64,000 nt of DNA, from assembly GCF_000235605.1 (NCBI RefSeq), contig NC_016584.1:4570001-4634000 (forward strand). The letters are read 5' to 3'. The position numbers and the translations under genes are program-made. Shown here one piece after another: positions 35,706 through 45,415 of the stretch. This stretch comes from Desulfosporosinus orientis DSM 765 (lineage in GTDB: Bacteria > Bacillota > Desulfitobacteriia > Desulfitobacteriales > Desulfitobacteriaceae). Positions within the stretch are counted from its first letter, which is position 1. Each line of letters starts with the position of its first letter. The notes beneath the pieces are model-generated. The model saw nothing but the letters and a program-made list of their open reading frames with translations. It was not told the DNA's origin and did not search any database.

Positions 35706-37643
35706 TTACATGCTTCGTACATTAACTCTGGTCTCATAATAGGGTGTTCCGTCCCCCACCTTTGATACCAAGCCTCTGGTCAGTTCATTAATGTTACGGC
35801 CTGCCTGGCCCCAGCCTCCTCTTGGAATCACCACCAGGTCTTTTCTTTGCTCACCATCAAATTCAGCAAGGCAGCGGATGGCTCCGAACTGATTTTCTAC
35901 GATACATACTTTCCCTTCTTCCAAACCAAGTTTTAAGCCCTCTTCCGTGTTAATTTTCACGGGAAGCAGCGTCTTTTGTTCTTCTAAAGAAAGCTCGGAA
36001 CATAGCCACTCTTTCGGTGCAATAGACATAAGTTGATATTTATAGTCTAAATCTCTTCCTTCTGGCAGTTCAAAGTCGTTCATTAATTGAAACTTTCCCG
36101 TTGATGTAGGAAAGTTTTTATCCAGATACGGAACTTTAGGAGTGTCCGGATTATATACACCCCCGTCAAATATTTGCTGCAAGGAAACACCGCGCTCCAA
36201 GGTGGGCTTCATGATTATCTCCAGCCACTCGTCCAAAGGTTTCACATATTCTGCGGCAAAATCAAACCGTTTTCCTAATTCCATGAATATCTCAAAATCT
36301 GATTTGCATTCTCCAATGGGTGAGATGGCTGGATTCAAGGGTCCAATAAAACTATGCCCATATGAAGCTGCGATGTCTTTTTCCTCTAAAAATGTGGTAA
36401 CAGGCAATAAAATATCGGCCATTATACCCGTATCATCCAGGAAGTGGCCTACCACTACCAAAAAAGGGACTTCTGAAAGAGCCTCCTTGGTTAGATTGGC
36501 ATTGGGAAGCATTGAAACCGGATTTCCTGCTGTTATCATTGCCATTTCAATTTTGGGACTCGCATTTTTCAGTTCTTCACCCAGCAGTTGCATATAGAAT
36601 CTCTTTCTTTTGGGCTGTAGTTCGTCTCCCCATATACTCCAATCATAGGGCGCATACTCCTCAAACCCTTGACTGACTCCTCCCCCAGCTACACCGATAG
36701 AACCCGCTGCTGCTCCTAAGGCGTCGATAGCGCGCAGGGTCGTGTGGGCGTATTCCCATCGGTGCAATCCCCAGCCCAGTACAAAAGCAGTGGGCTTCAT
36801 TTCCTTCAACACCTTAGCTACCTCAAGGATTTGTTCTAATGGCACATTACACAAGGTCGCATATTCCTCTACCGTGCGGGAATAAACAACCCGTTTATAG
36901 GCTTCATAGTTAAGACAATGATTCTGCAAAAAATCATTATCTTCAACACCCTCGTCATGTAAAATTCTGGACAGGGCAAGGGCCAGATAAGCATCTGTTC
37001 CCGGCTTTGGCTTAAGATGAAGCGCACAAAGCGGAGCTGTTTGAGTATTCACAGGATCAATTAATACCACTTTTCCGTTCCGGTCCTTAATATTATTAAT
37101 CATAGGCACCAGGTTGACCCCTGTAGCTACAGGATTTCTTCCCCATAAAATCATAGAATTACTATTTTCATAATCCTTTACATCATGGGATATTCTCGTT
37201 CCAAAATCTAAATTCTGTGAGCTCTCACCTGTTCCGCCGCAGATAGTTCCCTTCGTAACCGTTGTATTACCCAATAGATTAAAAAATCTTCTGTTCACCA
37301 GCTTAAGTGCGGTTCTGGCCCCAAATCCCTGATAATAAAGAATGGATTCCGGGGATTTCGTTTTGCATATCTCCTTGATTTTTCCCGCTATCTCATCGAG
37401 GGCTTCTTCCCATGATATGCGTATGAATTTTCCCTGTACCTTTTTTAAAGGATAAGTGATCCTCTCTCTATGATAAACACGTTCTAAGTAGTGATTGCAC
37501 TTCACACAGGTTCTTCCGTTATTAATAGGATGTTCCTTATTTCCGGTCAGCTTCACAACCAGATCATTTTCAACCCAGGCTAAAATGCCGCAGTTATTGG
37601 GACAGTCTCTTGTACATGTTGTTTTTACTATTTTTTTCTCCAT
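35706..37643 (-). CDS. Molybdopterin oxidoreductase, DMSO reductase family
   Basis: A 645-residue molybdenum/tungsten bis-MGD enzyme. The N-terminal 4Fe-4S domain has CTRDCPNNC and a later CVKC; the catalytic domain includes SWEEALDEIAGKI and a TICGGTG segment near residue 155 whose cysteine may ligate the metal. The C-terminal domain has the molydopterin-binding pattern. There is no twin-arginine signal, so it is cytoplasmic. The ATG at 37643 is chosen for its GGAAGG site. No iron-sulfur or membrane partner subunit is adjacent. Substrate is not readable; formate dehydrogenase or a hydratase/hydroxylase relative are alternatives. Confidence 0.88.
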   Translation of the reverse strand: MEKKIVKTTCTRDCPNNCGILAWVENDLVVKLTGNKEHPINNGRTCVKCNHYLERVYHRERITYPLKKVQGKFIRISWEEALDEIAGKIKEICKTKSPESILYYQGFGARTALKLVNRRFFNLLGNTTVTKGTICGGTGESSQNLDFGTRISHDVKDYENSNSMILWGRNPVATGVNLVPMINNIKDRNGKVVLIDPVNTQTAPLCALHLKPKPGTDAYLALALSRILHDEGVEDNDFLQNHCLNYEAYKRVVYSRTVEEYATLCNVPLEQILEVAKVLKEMKPTAFVLGWGLHRWEYAHTTLRAIDALGAAAGSIGVAGGGVSQGFEEYAPYDWSIWGDELQPKRKRFYMQLLGEELKNASPKIEMAMITAGNPVSMLPNANLTKEALSEVPFLVVVGHFLDDTGIMADILLPVTTFLEEKDIAASYGHSFIGPLNPAISPIGECKSDFEIFMELGKRFDFAAEYVKPLDEWLEIIMKPTLERGVSLQQIFDGGVYNPDTPKVPYLDKNFPTSTGKFQLMNDFELPEGRDLDYKYQLMSIAPKEWLCSELSLEEQKTLLPVKINTEEGLKLGLEEGKVCIVENQFGAIRCLAEFDGEQRKDLVVIPRGGWGQAGRNINELTRGLVSKVGDGTPYYETRVNVRSM

Positions 37644-37705
37644 CCTCTTCAACCTTCCTTTTCTATCATTATATACAGGGTTATTCCGTTGCCGCAAATA
37701 CCCCG

Positions 37706-37836
37706 TGCTTCAGATAAAGGAACCTAAAAACGAGGTTAACATCGCCTGTGTCCCAGTTGGGGGATTCTACACTATCGATGCGGAGCAAGCCTATAAGGTG
37801 GTACAGCAAATCAACCCCAAGATCGTTTTGTTTTAG
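37706..37836 (+). pseudogene. Relic of a UPF0173-type metallo-beta-lactamase fold hydrolase
   Basis: The plus-strand frame reads VNIACVPVGGFYTIDAEQA, then a VQQINPKIV segment and a stop. This matches the conserved middle of UPF0173 (YtkL-like) hydrolases. The rest of the gene is missing on both sides. Confidence 0.7.
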
Positions 37837-37866
37837 AACTCCTTCCAGTTGGACAATAAAACGAGC

Positions 37867-37901
37867 AAAAAACGTGCAATTACAAGAATGCACGTTTTTT
37901 T
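37867..37901. terminator. Bidirectional terminator hairpin
   Basis: AAAAAACGTGCA and TGCACGTTTTTT pair across a ten-base loop, giving T-runs on both strands. It follows the UPF0173 relic. The next 190 bases up to 38093 hold no recognised gene. Confidence 0.8.
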
Positions 37902-38093
37902 AATTGCAACATTAACCCAATAATAGACAAGGTGCCTCGGAAGTTCCTTGGGTTATACCGATCAATGGCCCATGAATGCCGAAGCCGTTCGCTCCATCAC
38001 ATACCAGGAATTCCTGAGCCTACCATCCTCTGCCTGTAATTCATCGTTACCTGCTGATATACTGGTACGGCTATGGCTTACTAATAAAACAAA

Positions 38094-38130
38094 TACACCG
38101 TAATCGGACTTCGCGTCCTATTACGGTGTA
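38094..38130. other. Strong hairpin without T-run
   Basis: TACACCGTAAT and ATTACGGTGTA pair, with an inner GGAC/GTCC stem and a TTCGC loop. It may be a terminator relic or part of a lost element; no neighbouring gene uses it clearly. Confidence 0.5.
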
Positions 38131-38167
38131 GCTATTTCCAACAATTTAGAGAAGGCAGATGGACAAC

Positions 38168-38197
38168 AAAAAAGCACTGGGTCGCCTCCAGTGCTTT
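38168..38197 (-). terminator. Terminator after the universal stress protein gene
   Basis: AAAGCACTGG and its complement pair with a seven-base loop and six T residues follow on the minus strand. Confidence 0.85.
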
Positions 38198-38219
38198 CTC
38201 TCAAGATTATTCTTAGTGC

Positions 38220-38846
38220 TTAGTGTCTTGCCAGGTAACTATAAATAAAGTCTTGAGGAAGTTTCTTGATTAACAACACCGGCATAGGGGATTTGTTTAA
38301 CACTGTATACGCTAAACTACCAAAAATCAGCCTATTTAAGGTAGAAGGCCCCCGCGTACCCATAATTATTAATTCAAATGAACCTTTTGTTGCATAATCA
38401 AGAATTATATCTGCTATTTGGGATATGTCAGATGTGTCGGAAATACTGTAATCGGTATATAATTCCTCAAGCTTGACGTTGAGCCCTTTATTTGAAAATA
38501 TTTTGTTAGTTTTGGAAAGTATTTCAGAATATTGTTTTCTTATGTCCGAATCACCTTCCTCGAGCACGCGCTTCACCCAGTCAGAGGTAGGGCTAACCGG
38601 CCAAGTGTCTATCCAACTATATACATTCCCTTTAGAACACCCCCAAGAATATCTTTTGTACCTAGGCCTCAACTCTTTACTACTATATTCTGTCCCCAGT
38701 GAAGCTCCATCAGCTTCATGTACCTGTACGATGGTCAAATGCATATTGGCCATTTTCGTTAATAGCATGGTAGTATAAACAGCTGCAGAAAACGCCTGGT
38801 GTGAACCATCGGAGTAGAGAAGTACTTTAAACTTAGAAGCATTCAT
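38220..38846 (-). CDS. Universal stress protein (UspA) family
   Basis: About 208 residues. The N-terminal strand KVLLYSDGS, the long insertion in the middle and the C-terminal ATP-binding pattern (GTRGPSTLNRLIFGSLA followed by PVLLI) identify a Usp domain. The ATG at 38846 has AGAGGT seven bases upstream; earlier ATGs lack a site. It lies 42 bases after metF and ends with a terminator, so it is probably the last gene of the hdr-met operon. Its AT-rich codon use differs from that operon. Confidence 0.9.
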   Translation of the reverse strand: MNASKFKVLLYSDGSHQAFSAAVYTTMLLTKMANMHLTIVQVHEADGASLGTEYSSKELRPRYKRYSWGCSKGNVYSWIDTWPVSPTSDWVKRVLEEGDSDIRKQYSEILSKTNKIFSNKGLNVKLEELYTDYSISDTSDISQIADIILDYATKGSFELIIMGTRGPSTLNRLIFGSLAYTVLNKSPMPVLLIKKLPQDFIYSYLARH

Positions 38847-38888
38847 GTCAAATACCTCTTTCATCAATACATTTGACACTGATAGCCC

Positions 38889-39806
38889 TTAAGGCCTTGG
38901 TAACAGCCCCGCTCCTTTGACGATTTCCGGCACAATTTCTTCCCAGGCCACTGCCATGATATGAACTCCCCGTACTCCGGGAATAGTCCGCAAATGTTTG
39001 ATCTGCTCGATGCAAAGTTTGACGCCCTCGGCCGGTTGGTCCTCAGCCTTGCTCATTCTTTCCACAATCCCATCGGGGACCAGCATGCCGGAAACGTTTT
39101 TCTGCATATACTTAGCAGCCTTAGCGGACTTGATGGGCATTACCCCGGCCATAATATAGGCTTGCTGGTGGAGGCCCCGCTTGCAGGCCAGATCCATGAA
39201 GGCTTCAAAGCGCTCCATGTCGAAGATGCACTGGGTTTGGATGAACTGGGCGCCTGCCCGGATTTTCTTTTCCAGCCGCAGCACCCGGAACTCGAAGGGG
39301 TCGGCGAAGGGATTGGCGACCGCCCCGATGAAAAACCGTGGTTCCCCTTGCTTGATTGCTTCCCCGGATTGGAACACTTTGGCTTCCCGCATGTCTTTTA
39401 CGGTTTTTATTAACTGGATGGAATCCAGATCATAGACGTTTTTCGCTCCTTGATGGTTACCAAAAGCCTGGTGATCCCCCGAGAGACAGAGCACGTTGCG
39501 CACTCCCAGGCTGTAGGCCCCCAGCAAATCGCTCTGCAAGGCTATGCGGTTGCGGTCGCGGGTTGTCATCTGGATAATGGGTTCGCCGCCTGCCGCCAGG
39601 ACATGCACACCGGCCCCGATGCTGGAAAGCCTGACGATGGCTGTCTGGTTGTCGGTGAGGTTTACGGCGTCCACAAATGGCTTCAGGTGTTCGGTGTGCT
39701 TGCGGATGCCGTCTCCCTGGGCGTTTTTCGGCGGGCCGATCTCGCAGGTTACTGCAAATTCGCCCTGCTCAAACAGGCTCTGCAGTTTGCTCTTTTCCTC
39801 AGCCAT
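38889..39806 (-). CDS. metF: Methylene-tetrahydrofolate reductase
   Basis: Catalyses 5,10-methylene-H4F to 5-methyl-H4F (or the reverse). The 305 residues form the MetF barrel with the CEIGPPK start, VNLTDNQ, the LCLSGDHQ flavin-binding segment near residue 110 and the TQCIFD strand near residue 195. It overlaps metV by eight bases. In acetogens MetF works with MetV and, in the Moorella type, with HdrABC and MvhD, exactly the neighbours here. The gene is GC-rich in third positions compared with genes to its left. Confidence 0.95.
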   Translation of the reverse strand: MAEEKSKLQSLFEQGEFAVTCEIGPPKNAQGDGIRKHTEHLKPFVDAVNLTDNQTAIVRLSSIGAGVHVLAAGGEPIIQMTTRDRNRIALQSDLLGAYSLGVRNVLCLSGDHQAFGNHQGAKNVYDLDSIQLIKTVKDMREAKVFQSGEAIKQGEPRFFIGAVANPFADPFEFRVLRLEKKIRAGAQFIQTQCIFDMERFEAFMDLACKRGLHQQAYIMAGVMPIKSAKAAKYMQKNVSGMLVPDGIVERMSKAEDQPAEGVKLCIEQIKHLRTIPGVRGVHIMAVAWEEIVPEIVKGAGLLPRP

Positions 39807-40470
39807 CGATCTTCACATCCTCTCTGACCATTTTGCGGGGACCGCCGTCCCTGGACTTAGACCAGTCCTTGGCCCCAGCCACGTCCAGAAGGAGTTCCAA
39901 CCTGCCCAGCTCGCTCATCCTGTTGTAAATCAACTGCCAGGCGCATTCGTTGGGCTTCACTTCGCATTTGCCATTCTGCGAACCGCCGCAGGGACCGTTT
40001 AAGAGGCTCTTGGCGCAGCGGATTACCGGACATACCCCGCCGGTCCGGGCCAGCACACATTCCCCGCACAACCCACAGCGTTCCTCCCAAAGTCCGTGCT
40101 CCATGGTCGCACCGGCGAACTTGGTATTCAGGGCCGGAACCACCCAGGTTTGGGGGAATTGTTCCACTAGAAACTGTACACCCACTCCACAGGCCAGGGA
40201 AAGGATGCAGTCAATACCTTCCAGCTTTTTGGCCAGCTGCTGCACGTATTCGGGGTCGCACTGGCGGGTCAGGGTTTCCTCCACAGTTTCCAGGGAGTCG
40301 CCCATAAGCTCGCGCTTCATGCGCAGAGTGCTGGCCAGAATTCCCACTTCCTTTTCTCCGCCGGCCAGGCAGACCGACACGCAGCCGCCGCAGCCCACTA
40401 CCAAAACCTTTGACATTCCCTGCAGGGTCTCCAGGATTTCCTCCAACGGTTTCGCTTCTGCTACGATCAT
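39799..40470 (-). CDS. metV: Methylene-tetrahydrofolate reductase zinc/iron-sulfur subunit MetV
   Basis: The 223 residues have the MetV C-terminal cysteine pattern: CGLCGECVLARTGGVCPVIRC followed by the LLNGPCGG motif. The N-terminal part contains a CGGCVSVC segment. MetV links MetF to its electron donor. It overlaps mvhD by four bases and metF by eight. A relic of a second metV/metF pair is present upstream of this operon at 46966. Confidence 0.92.
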   Translation of the reverse strand: MIVAEAKPLEEILETLQGMSKVLVVGCGGCVSVCLAGGEKEVGILASTLRMKRELMGDSLETVEETLTRQCDPEYVQQLAKKLEGIDCILSLACGVGVQFLVEQFPQTWVVPALNTKFAGATMEHGLWEERCGLCGECVLARTGGVCPVIRCAKSLLNGPCGGSQNGKCEVKPNECAWQLIYNRMSELGRLELLLDVAGAKDWSKSRDGGPRKMVREDVKIDG

Positions 40471-40946
40471 TTAGGGTCTCCCTCCTCTCCCTTTCTGGCC
40501 CGCTCGGCCCTGGCTGTGTTCAGCGGGTTGGGACCGAGCCTTAAAATTCTTTCCGTCATCTCATTGGCTATTTCGGCGAATCTGGGGCCCATGGAGCCCG
40601 ACAGGTTGAACATTTCCAGCCTCTCACCGCCGACCCCGACCTTGTCGAGGATCTTTTTGGCGGCGTTAACACGTTTTTTGGCCCTGATGTTGCCTTTGAG
40701 GAAGTGGCAATCCCCGTCCATGCAGCCCGCTACATACACCCCGTCCGCTCCGTCCTCAAAGGCTTGCAGCAGGAGACGGATATCCACTTTGCCGGAACAG
40801 GGCTGTTCAATCATCCGCACCGTTGGCGGGTACTGCAGGCGCAGCGACCCTGCCAGGTCGGCGGCCGAATAGGCGCAGTAGTAACAACAGAAGGCAATGA
40901 TTTTGGGATAGAAACTTTCCCCATTTCCACTCTCGCGCTTTTCCAT
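40467..40946 (-). CDS. mvhD: MvhD-like [2Fe-2S] electron-transfer subunit
   Basis: The 159 residues match the methyl-viologen hydrogenase delta family: FCCYYCAYSAADLAG at the N-terminus, the MIEQPCSGKVD segment, and the VAGCMDGDCHFLKGN cysteines near residue 95. It passes electrons between HdrA and the partner oxidoreductase. Stop of hdrA and start of mvhD share one base (TAATG). No hydrogenase large subunit is nearby, consistent with a soluble Hdr-MetVF complex rather than a hydrogenase complex. Confidence 0.93.
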   Translation of the reverse strand: MEKRESGNGESFYPKIIAFCCYYCAYSAADLAGSLRLQYPPTVRMIEQPCSGKVDIRLLLQAFEDGADGVYVAGCMDGDCHFLKGNIRAKKRVNAAKKILDKVGVGGERLEMFNLSGSMGPRFAEIANEMTERILRLGPNPLNTARAERARKGEEGDPK

Positions 40947-43900
40947 TACTCAGTCCTCCCAACCGCGGAGATTTTGGCCAACATTTGTTCGTCGGTGTAG
41001 TGCTGGAGTTGAATGGCTTTGGCCGGGCACTCGCCGACACAGGTGCCGCACCCGTGGCACTGGACAGTTTCGATTTCCGCAACCATTTTGGGCCCGATTT
41101 TCGGTACGCTGTAGGGGCAAACCCGGACGCAGGTCAGACAGGCGGCGCATTTTTCCGCTTCCACCTTGGCAACCACCCCACCCACCATCAGGTGGGGCTT
41201 AGCCAAGATGGTCACTGCTCGGGCCACTGCCCCCTGGGCCTGATAGATGGCCTCGCTGACAAACTTGGGCGAGTGGGCAGCTCCGCAGAGGAACAATCCA
41301 GAGCCTGGAAAATCCATCGGTCCCAGCTTGGCGTGGGTTTCCATGAAAAAGCTGTCTTCATTCAGCGGTACTTTGAGCAGGGTGCCCAGTTCCCTGACGC
41401 CCTCGGCCGCTTCAAAACCCTGTGCCAAGACCAAGAGGTCCGGTTTGATCAGAAATTCCAATTCTGAATCCAGGTCTGCTACCCTGATCGACAGCTCCGC
41501 GCCAATTTCCGGCGCCGGCAGCTTATCCGGGGAGTAGCGGACGAAGACTATCCCCATTTCCCGAGCCAGCTTGTAGTAGCTCTCCAGGAAACCGTAGGTG
41601 CGGATTTCGCGGTGCAGCACATAGACCGTGCCCTGAGGATTTTGCTGCTTCAGCCTGATGGCGTTGGAGATGCCCTGGGTGCAGCAGCTCCTGCTGCAGT
41701 AGGGCAGTTCCTCCCCGGCACTGGCGCAGAGGATAATGGCCGCTTCGCGCCATTTGCCCAGCTGTTCGCCATAGGCTGACAGCGGCTTGCCTTCCTGCAC
41801 CTGCTGCAGGGCGTGGAGTTTTTCTTCCAGCTCTGCCAGGGTGATGATTCTGGGGTCTTTATCCATTCCGTAAACCGGGTTTGCTTCCGACAACCTGCCG
41901 CCAGTGGCCACGACAACCACCCCGTGGTGCACCTCCCGGCGCAGGTCCCCAGTCTTCATAGAGCTGACAAAGTGTCCCTGGTGACCGGTAATATCCAGGA
42001 GTTCCGTTTGAGTAAACACCTGAATCAAGGGGTTGGACTGGACTTTGTCGATCACCTCAAGCATATATTCCTGTGCGTCCTGGCCGTCTTCCCCAAAGCG
42101 CAGGCTGCGCAGGTTGCCGCCCAGGATCTGCTCCCGTTCCACCAGGTAAGACTCGAATCCCTGCTCGGCAAAGGTCAGACAGGCCGTCATTCCGGCTATC
42201 CCGCCTCCGATAACCAGAGCCCTGGGGACTACCGGCACCGGTTCCAGGTGCAGGGGCACATGGCCCTTGACCTTGGCCACTGCCGCCCGGACCAAGTCCC
42301 TGGCTTTAACCGTAGCCAGTTTTGGCTCAGCCCTGTGCACCCATGAGCACTGGTCCCGAATATTGGCCATTTCGAACAGAAACTGGTTTAATCCGGCCTC
42401 CCTTAAGGCCTCTCGGAACAGAGGCTGATGCGTCCTAATGGTGCAGGAAGCCACCACTACCCGGTTAAGCCCTTGCTCGTTTATTACGTCTTCAATGTGT
42501 TTGACGGAGTCCTGGGAACAGGTGTAAAGGAACTCCTCGGCGTGGGCCACACCGGGCAGGGTCCTGGCGTAGGCTACAGTGCCGGGAACATCTACGATGG
42601 AACCGATGTTGATACCGCAGTGGCAGACAAACACACCCACTTTGGCTGCTTCCCCGCTGACATCGCGTTCAGGAGGATAGACCTTGGGAGTAACCAGCTG
42701 GTTACGTCCGTCAGCCAGGAGAGCACCGGCAGCAGCGGCAGCAGCGCTGGCGTTCATCACCGTCTCGGGAATATCTCTGGGACCCTGGAAAGCTCCCGCC
42801 ACGAAAACCCCCGGTCTGGATGTCTGAATTGGGTCGAGGGGTTTGGTATGGGCGAAGCCGTATTCATTCAAGTTTATCCCCGTAACACGGGCCAGTTCCC
42901 CAGCAGCCTTAGGCGGTTTAACCCCCATGGCCAGAACCACCAATTCGAACTCTTCCTCCACGATTTTACTGTCCTGGTAGTATTTGATGATTAGGTTACC
43001 GCTCACGGGATCTTCCTTAACGCTGGAGATCATGGTGCGCACATAACGCACCCCGTTTTTCTTGGCTGATTTAACGTACTTGTCAAAGTTCTTGCCGTAG
43101 GACCTCATGTCCAGGTAGAATATCGCCGGCTGGATGTTGGCATCGTGTTCACGGGAGATGATGGCTTCTTTGGTCGAATACATACAGCAGATGGAAGAGC
43201 AGTATTCAGTTCCCTTATCACAGGTCCGCGATCCTACGCATTGGATAAAGGCGACTTTCTGCGGCGCTTTGCGATCCGAAGGCCGCAGCACATGGCCCTG
43301 GGTAGGCCCGGTGGAACTAAGCAGACGTTCATACTCCAGGGAGGTCATGACGTTTTCATAGATGCCGTAGCCGTACTCTCCCCTCAGGTTTCCCGATTCC
43401 AGCTGGTAACCGGGAGAGAGGATTACCGCCCCCACGGCCAATTCATAAACTTGGGGTTCTGCCGAATGGTCAATAGCCTTTTTCTTGCATGCTTTGACGC
43501 ACTGCAGGCATTCGGAGCAAATCCCGCAGTTCAGGCAGCGTTTAGCCTCGTTGATGACCTGCTCCTTAGTCAGGCCTTGATAGACTTCAGAGAAATCCCT
43601 GACCCGCCGGGCGGGATCCGCCTGGGCCTGGTTTTGCCGGGCAGCAAGCGTCACCTTCAAGCCTTCAGGTACTCCCACCGGTTCCGGTCTCGCCAGACTC
43701 CTGCCCTGCCTGAGATCCTGACCCTGGAGGAAACGGTGGATGGATTCAGCCGCTTCATGGGCGGCGCCGACGGCAGCAACCACGGAAGCTGGCCCGCTGA
43801 CGATATCCCCGCAGGCGAACACCCCTGCTTGATTGGCAGCGTATGTCAGTTTATCAACCTTAATCACGCCCCGGTTGGTTTCCACCCCTGTTCCGTCCAG

Positions 43901-45415
43901 GAAGGACAGGTCGCTGGCCTGGCCAATGGAAAGGACAACGCAGTCGGCGCTGATCATTTCCGTTTGCAGTTCATCATAGACCGGATTGAATTGTCCATTT
44001 TCATCGAAGACCCGGGTGCAGCGTTTGAAAACTGCTCCGATCACTTCGCCGTTTTTGCCAAGGATTTCTTTGGGTCCCCAACCGGCGTGAACGCGCACCC
44101 CTTCTTCCTCGGCTTCATCGATCTCCCATCGGTGAGCCGGCATATGCTCATAATCTTCCAGGCAGTAGAGGTGAACTTCCCCTGCTCCCAGCCGCAGAGC
44201 GGTGCGGGCCGTATCTATAGCTACATTGCCCCCGCCGATAATCACTGTTTTCCTGCCTACTGCCGGTGTTTCACCCAAGGCAGCCGCCCGGAGGAACTCG
44301 ACCCCCAGTTCTACTCCCTTGAGTTCGCTCCCCGGGATGGGCAGCGAACGGCCCTTTTGAAAACCTGTTGCAATAAGCACTGCGTTAAATTCTGATTGCA
44401 AGTCCGCAAAGCATACGTCTACCCCGACCCTGGTATTGGGCCTAAAGGTCACTCCCAGGTCTAAGATGGCCTGGGTTTCACGGCTGACAATCTCCCCGGG
44501 CAGACGGTAGCGGGGAATTCCGGCTCGCAGCATCCCGCCGGCTTCCGGCAGGGCATCAATGACAGTCACCTGATAACCCAGCTCAGCCAGGTCCTTCGCT
44601 GCCGCCAGGCCGCCGGGACCTGCCCCGATTACAGCTATTTTTAAGGGATTTCCCCGTTCATCCAGCAAGAATTCTGCGGGCAGTATGACCAACAGGTTCT
44701 GTTCCACCGCTTCAGCCCAACCGTAGTCCGCCGCAGAGCGTTTCAACTGGGCGATGGCGATGGGCTCATCGACCTGCTTGCGGTTGCATTCTCCTTCACA
44801 GGGATGGTGACAGATCCGTCCGCAAACCCCGGCAAAGGGCATGCGCCTCCTGATAACCTCCAAGGCCTCGCCGAACTTTCCTTTGGAAAGCAATGCTACA
44901 TAACCCTGGGCGTTACAGCCTGCCGGGCAGGCGCTCCGGCAGGGAGGCGTGCCGCGTTTTTCCACCAGGTACTTGTTGGGCACCGCCTGGGGAAACAGCT
45001 TATAGATTGCTTTGCGCTGCATGGAGTCCTCGTTGAAGCGATCCCCTACCTCAACCGGGCAGACCTGCTCACAATCCCCGCAGGCCGTACACTCGGCCAT
45101 ATTTACATAGCGCGGGGCCTCTACCACCGTGGCCTTAAAGTTACCTGCGTCACCTTCGACTTTGGTCAAAGTTGAACAGGTATGGATTTGAATATTGGGG
45201 TGGCTTAAGGTGTCGGACATTTTCGGCCCTAAGAGACACATGGCGCATTCATTGGTGGGAAAGGTTTTGTCCAACTGGGCCATTTTGCCGCCAATTGAGG
45301 ATTCATCGGTCACCAAATGCACCAAGAATCCCCCATTGGCCAGATCCAGCGCGGACTGCATGCCGGCAATTCCTCCCCCTACCACCATTACGGCGCCAAC
45401 CACTTTATCTGCCAC
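40946..45415 (-). CDS. hdrA: Giant HdrA fusion: HdrA with GltD-like insertion plus second HdrA half
   Basis: Flavin-based bifurcation subunit of 1489 residues. In order: an HdrA FAD loop (GGGIAGM near 13) and iron-sulfur cluster (CTACGDCEQVCP near 110); a GltD-like NAD(P)H/FAD module (about 155-600, with IGAGPGGLAA near 260 and IIGGGNVAIDTA near 390); a further cysteine cluster (CLNCGICSECLQC near 628); the rest of the first HdrA; a second HdrA-like half from CHCGINIGS near 928, with its own FAD loop near 1067; and two C-terminal ferredoxin motifs (CAACLTCVRVCP, CHGCGTCVGECP). Standard HdrA is about 650 residues. It overlaps hdrB and mvhD. Likely electron partners are NADH, ferredoxin and methylene-H4F. 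Confidence 0.93.
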   Translation of the reverse strand: MADKVVGAVMVVGGGIAGMQSALDLANGGFLVHLVTDESSIGGKMAQLDKTFPTNECAMCLLGPKMSDTLSHPNIQIHTCSTLTKVEGDAGNFKATVVEAPRYVNMAECTACGDCEQVCPVEVGDRFNEDSMQRKAIYKLFPQAVPNKYLVEKRGTPPCRSACPAGCNAQGYVALLSKGKFGEALEVIRRRMPFAGVCGRICHHPCEGECNRKQVDEPIAIAQLKRSAADYGWAEAVEQNLLVILPAEFLLDERGNPLKIAVIGAGPGGLAAAKDLAELGYQVTVIDALPEAGGMLRAGIPRYRLPGEIVSRETQAILDLGVTFRPNTRVGVDVCFADLQSEFNAVLIATGFQKGRSLPIPGSELKGVELGVEFLRAAALGETPAVGRKTVIIGGGNVAIDTARTALRLGAGEVHLYCLEDYEHMPAHRWEIDEAEEEGVRVHAGWGPKEILGKNGEVIGAVFKRCTRVFDENGQFNPVYDELQTEMISADCVVLSIGQASDLSFLDGTGVETNRGVIKVDKLTYAANQAGVFACGDIVSGPASVVAAVGAAHEAAESIHRFLQGQDLRQGRSLARPEPVGVPEGLKVTLAARQNQAQADPARRVRDFSEVYQGLTKEQVINEAKRCLNCGICSECLQCVKACKKKAIDHSAEPQVYELAVGAVILSPGYQLESGNLRGEYGYGIYENVMTSLEYERLLSSTGPTQGHVLRPSDRKAPQKVAFIQCVGSRTCDKGTEYCSSICCMYSTKEAIISREHDANIQPAIFYLDMRSYGKNFDKYVKSAKKNGVRYVRTMISSVKEDPVSGNLIIKYYQDSKIVEEEFELVVLAMGVKPPKAAGELARVTGINLNEYGFAHTKPLDPIQTSRPGVFVAGAFQGPRDIPETVMNASAAAAAAGALLADGRNQLVTPKVYPPERDVSGEAAKVGVFVCHCGINIGSIVDVPGTVAYARTLPGVAHAEEFLYTCSQDSVKHIEDVINEQGLNRVVVASCTIRTHQPLFREALREAGLNQFLFEMANIRDQCSWVHRAEPKLATVKARDLVRAAVAKVKGHVPLHLEPVPVVPRALVIGGGIAGMTACLTFAEQGFESYLVEREQILGGNLRSLRFGEDGQDAQEYMLEVIDKVQSNPLIQVFTQTELLDITGHQGHFVSSMKTGDLRREVHHGVVVVATGGRLSEANPVYGMDKDPRIITLAELEEKLHALQQVQEGKPLSAYGEQLGKWREAAIILCASAGEELPYCSRSCCTQGISNAIRLKQQNPQGTVYVLHREIRTYGFLESYYKLAREMGIVFVRYSPDKLPAPEIGAELSIRVADLDSELEFLIKPDLLVLAQGFEAAEGVRELGTLLKVPLNEDSFFMETHAKLGPMDFPGSGLFLCGAAHSPKFVSEAIYQAQGAVARAVTILAKPHLMVGGVVAKVEAEKCAACLTCVRVCPYSVPKIGPKMVAEIETVQCHGCGTCVGECPAKAIQLQHYTDEQMLAKISAVGRTE

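Noticed and set aside
37921-38140. Insertion sequence end or RNA gene
   Set aside because: Apart from one strong hairpin there is no transposase frame, no paired terminal repeat and no tRNA-like fold.
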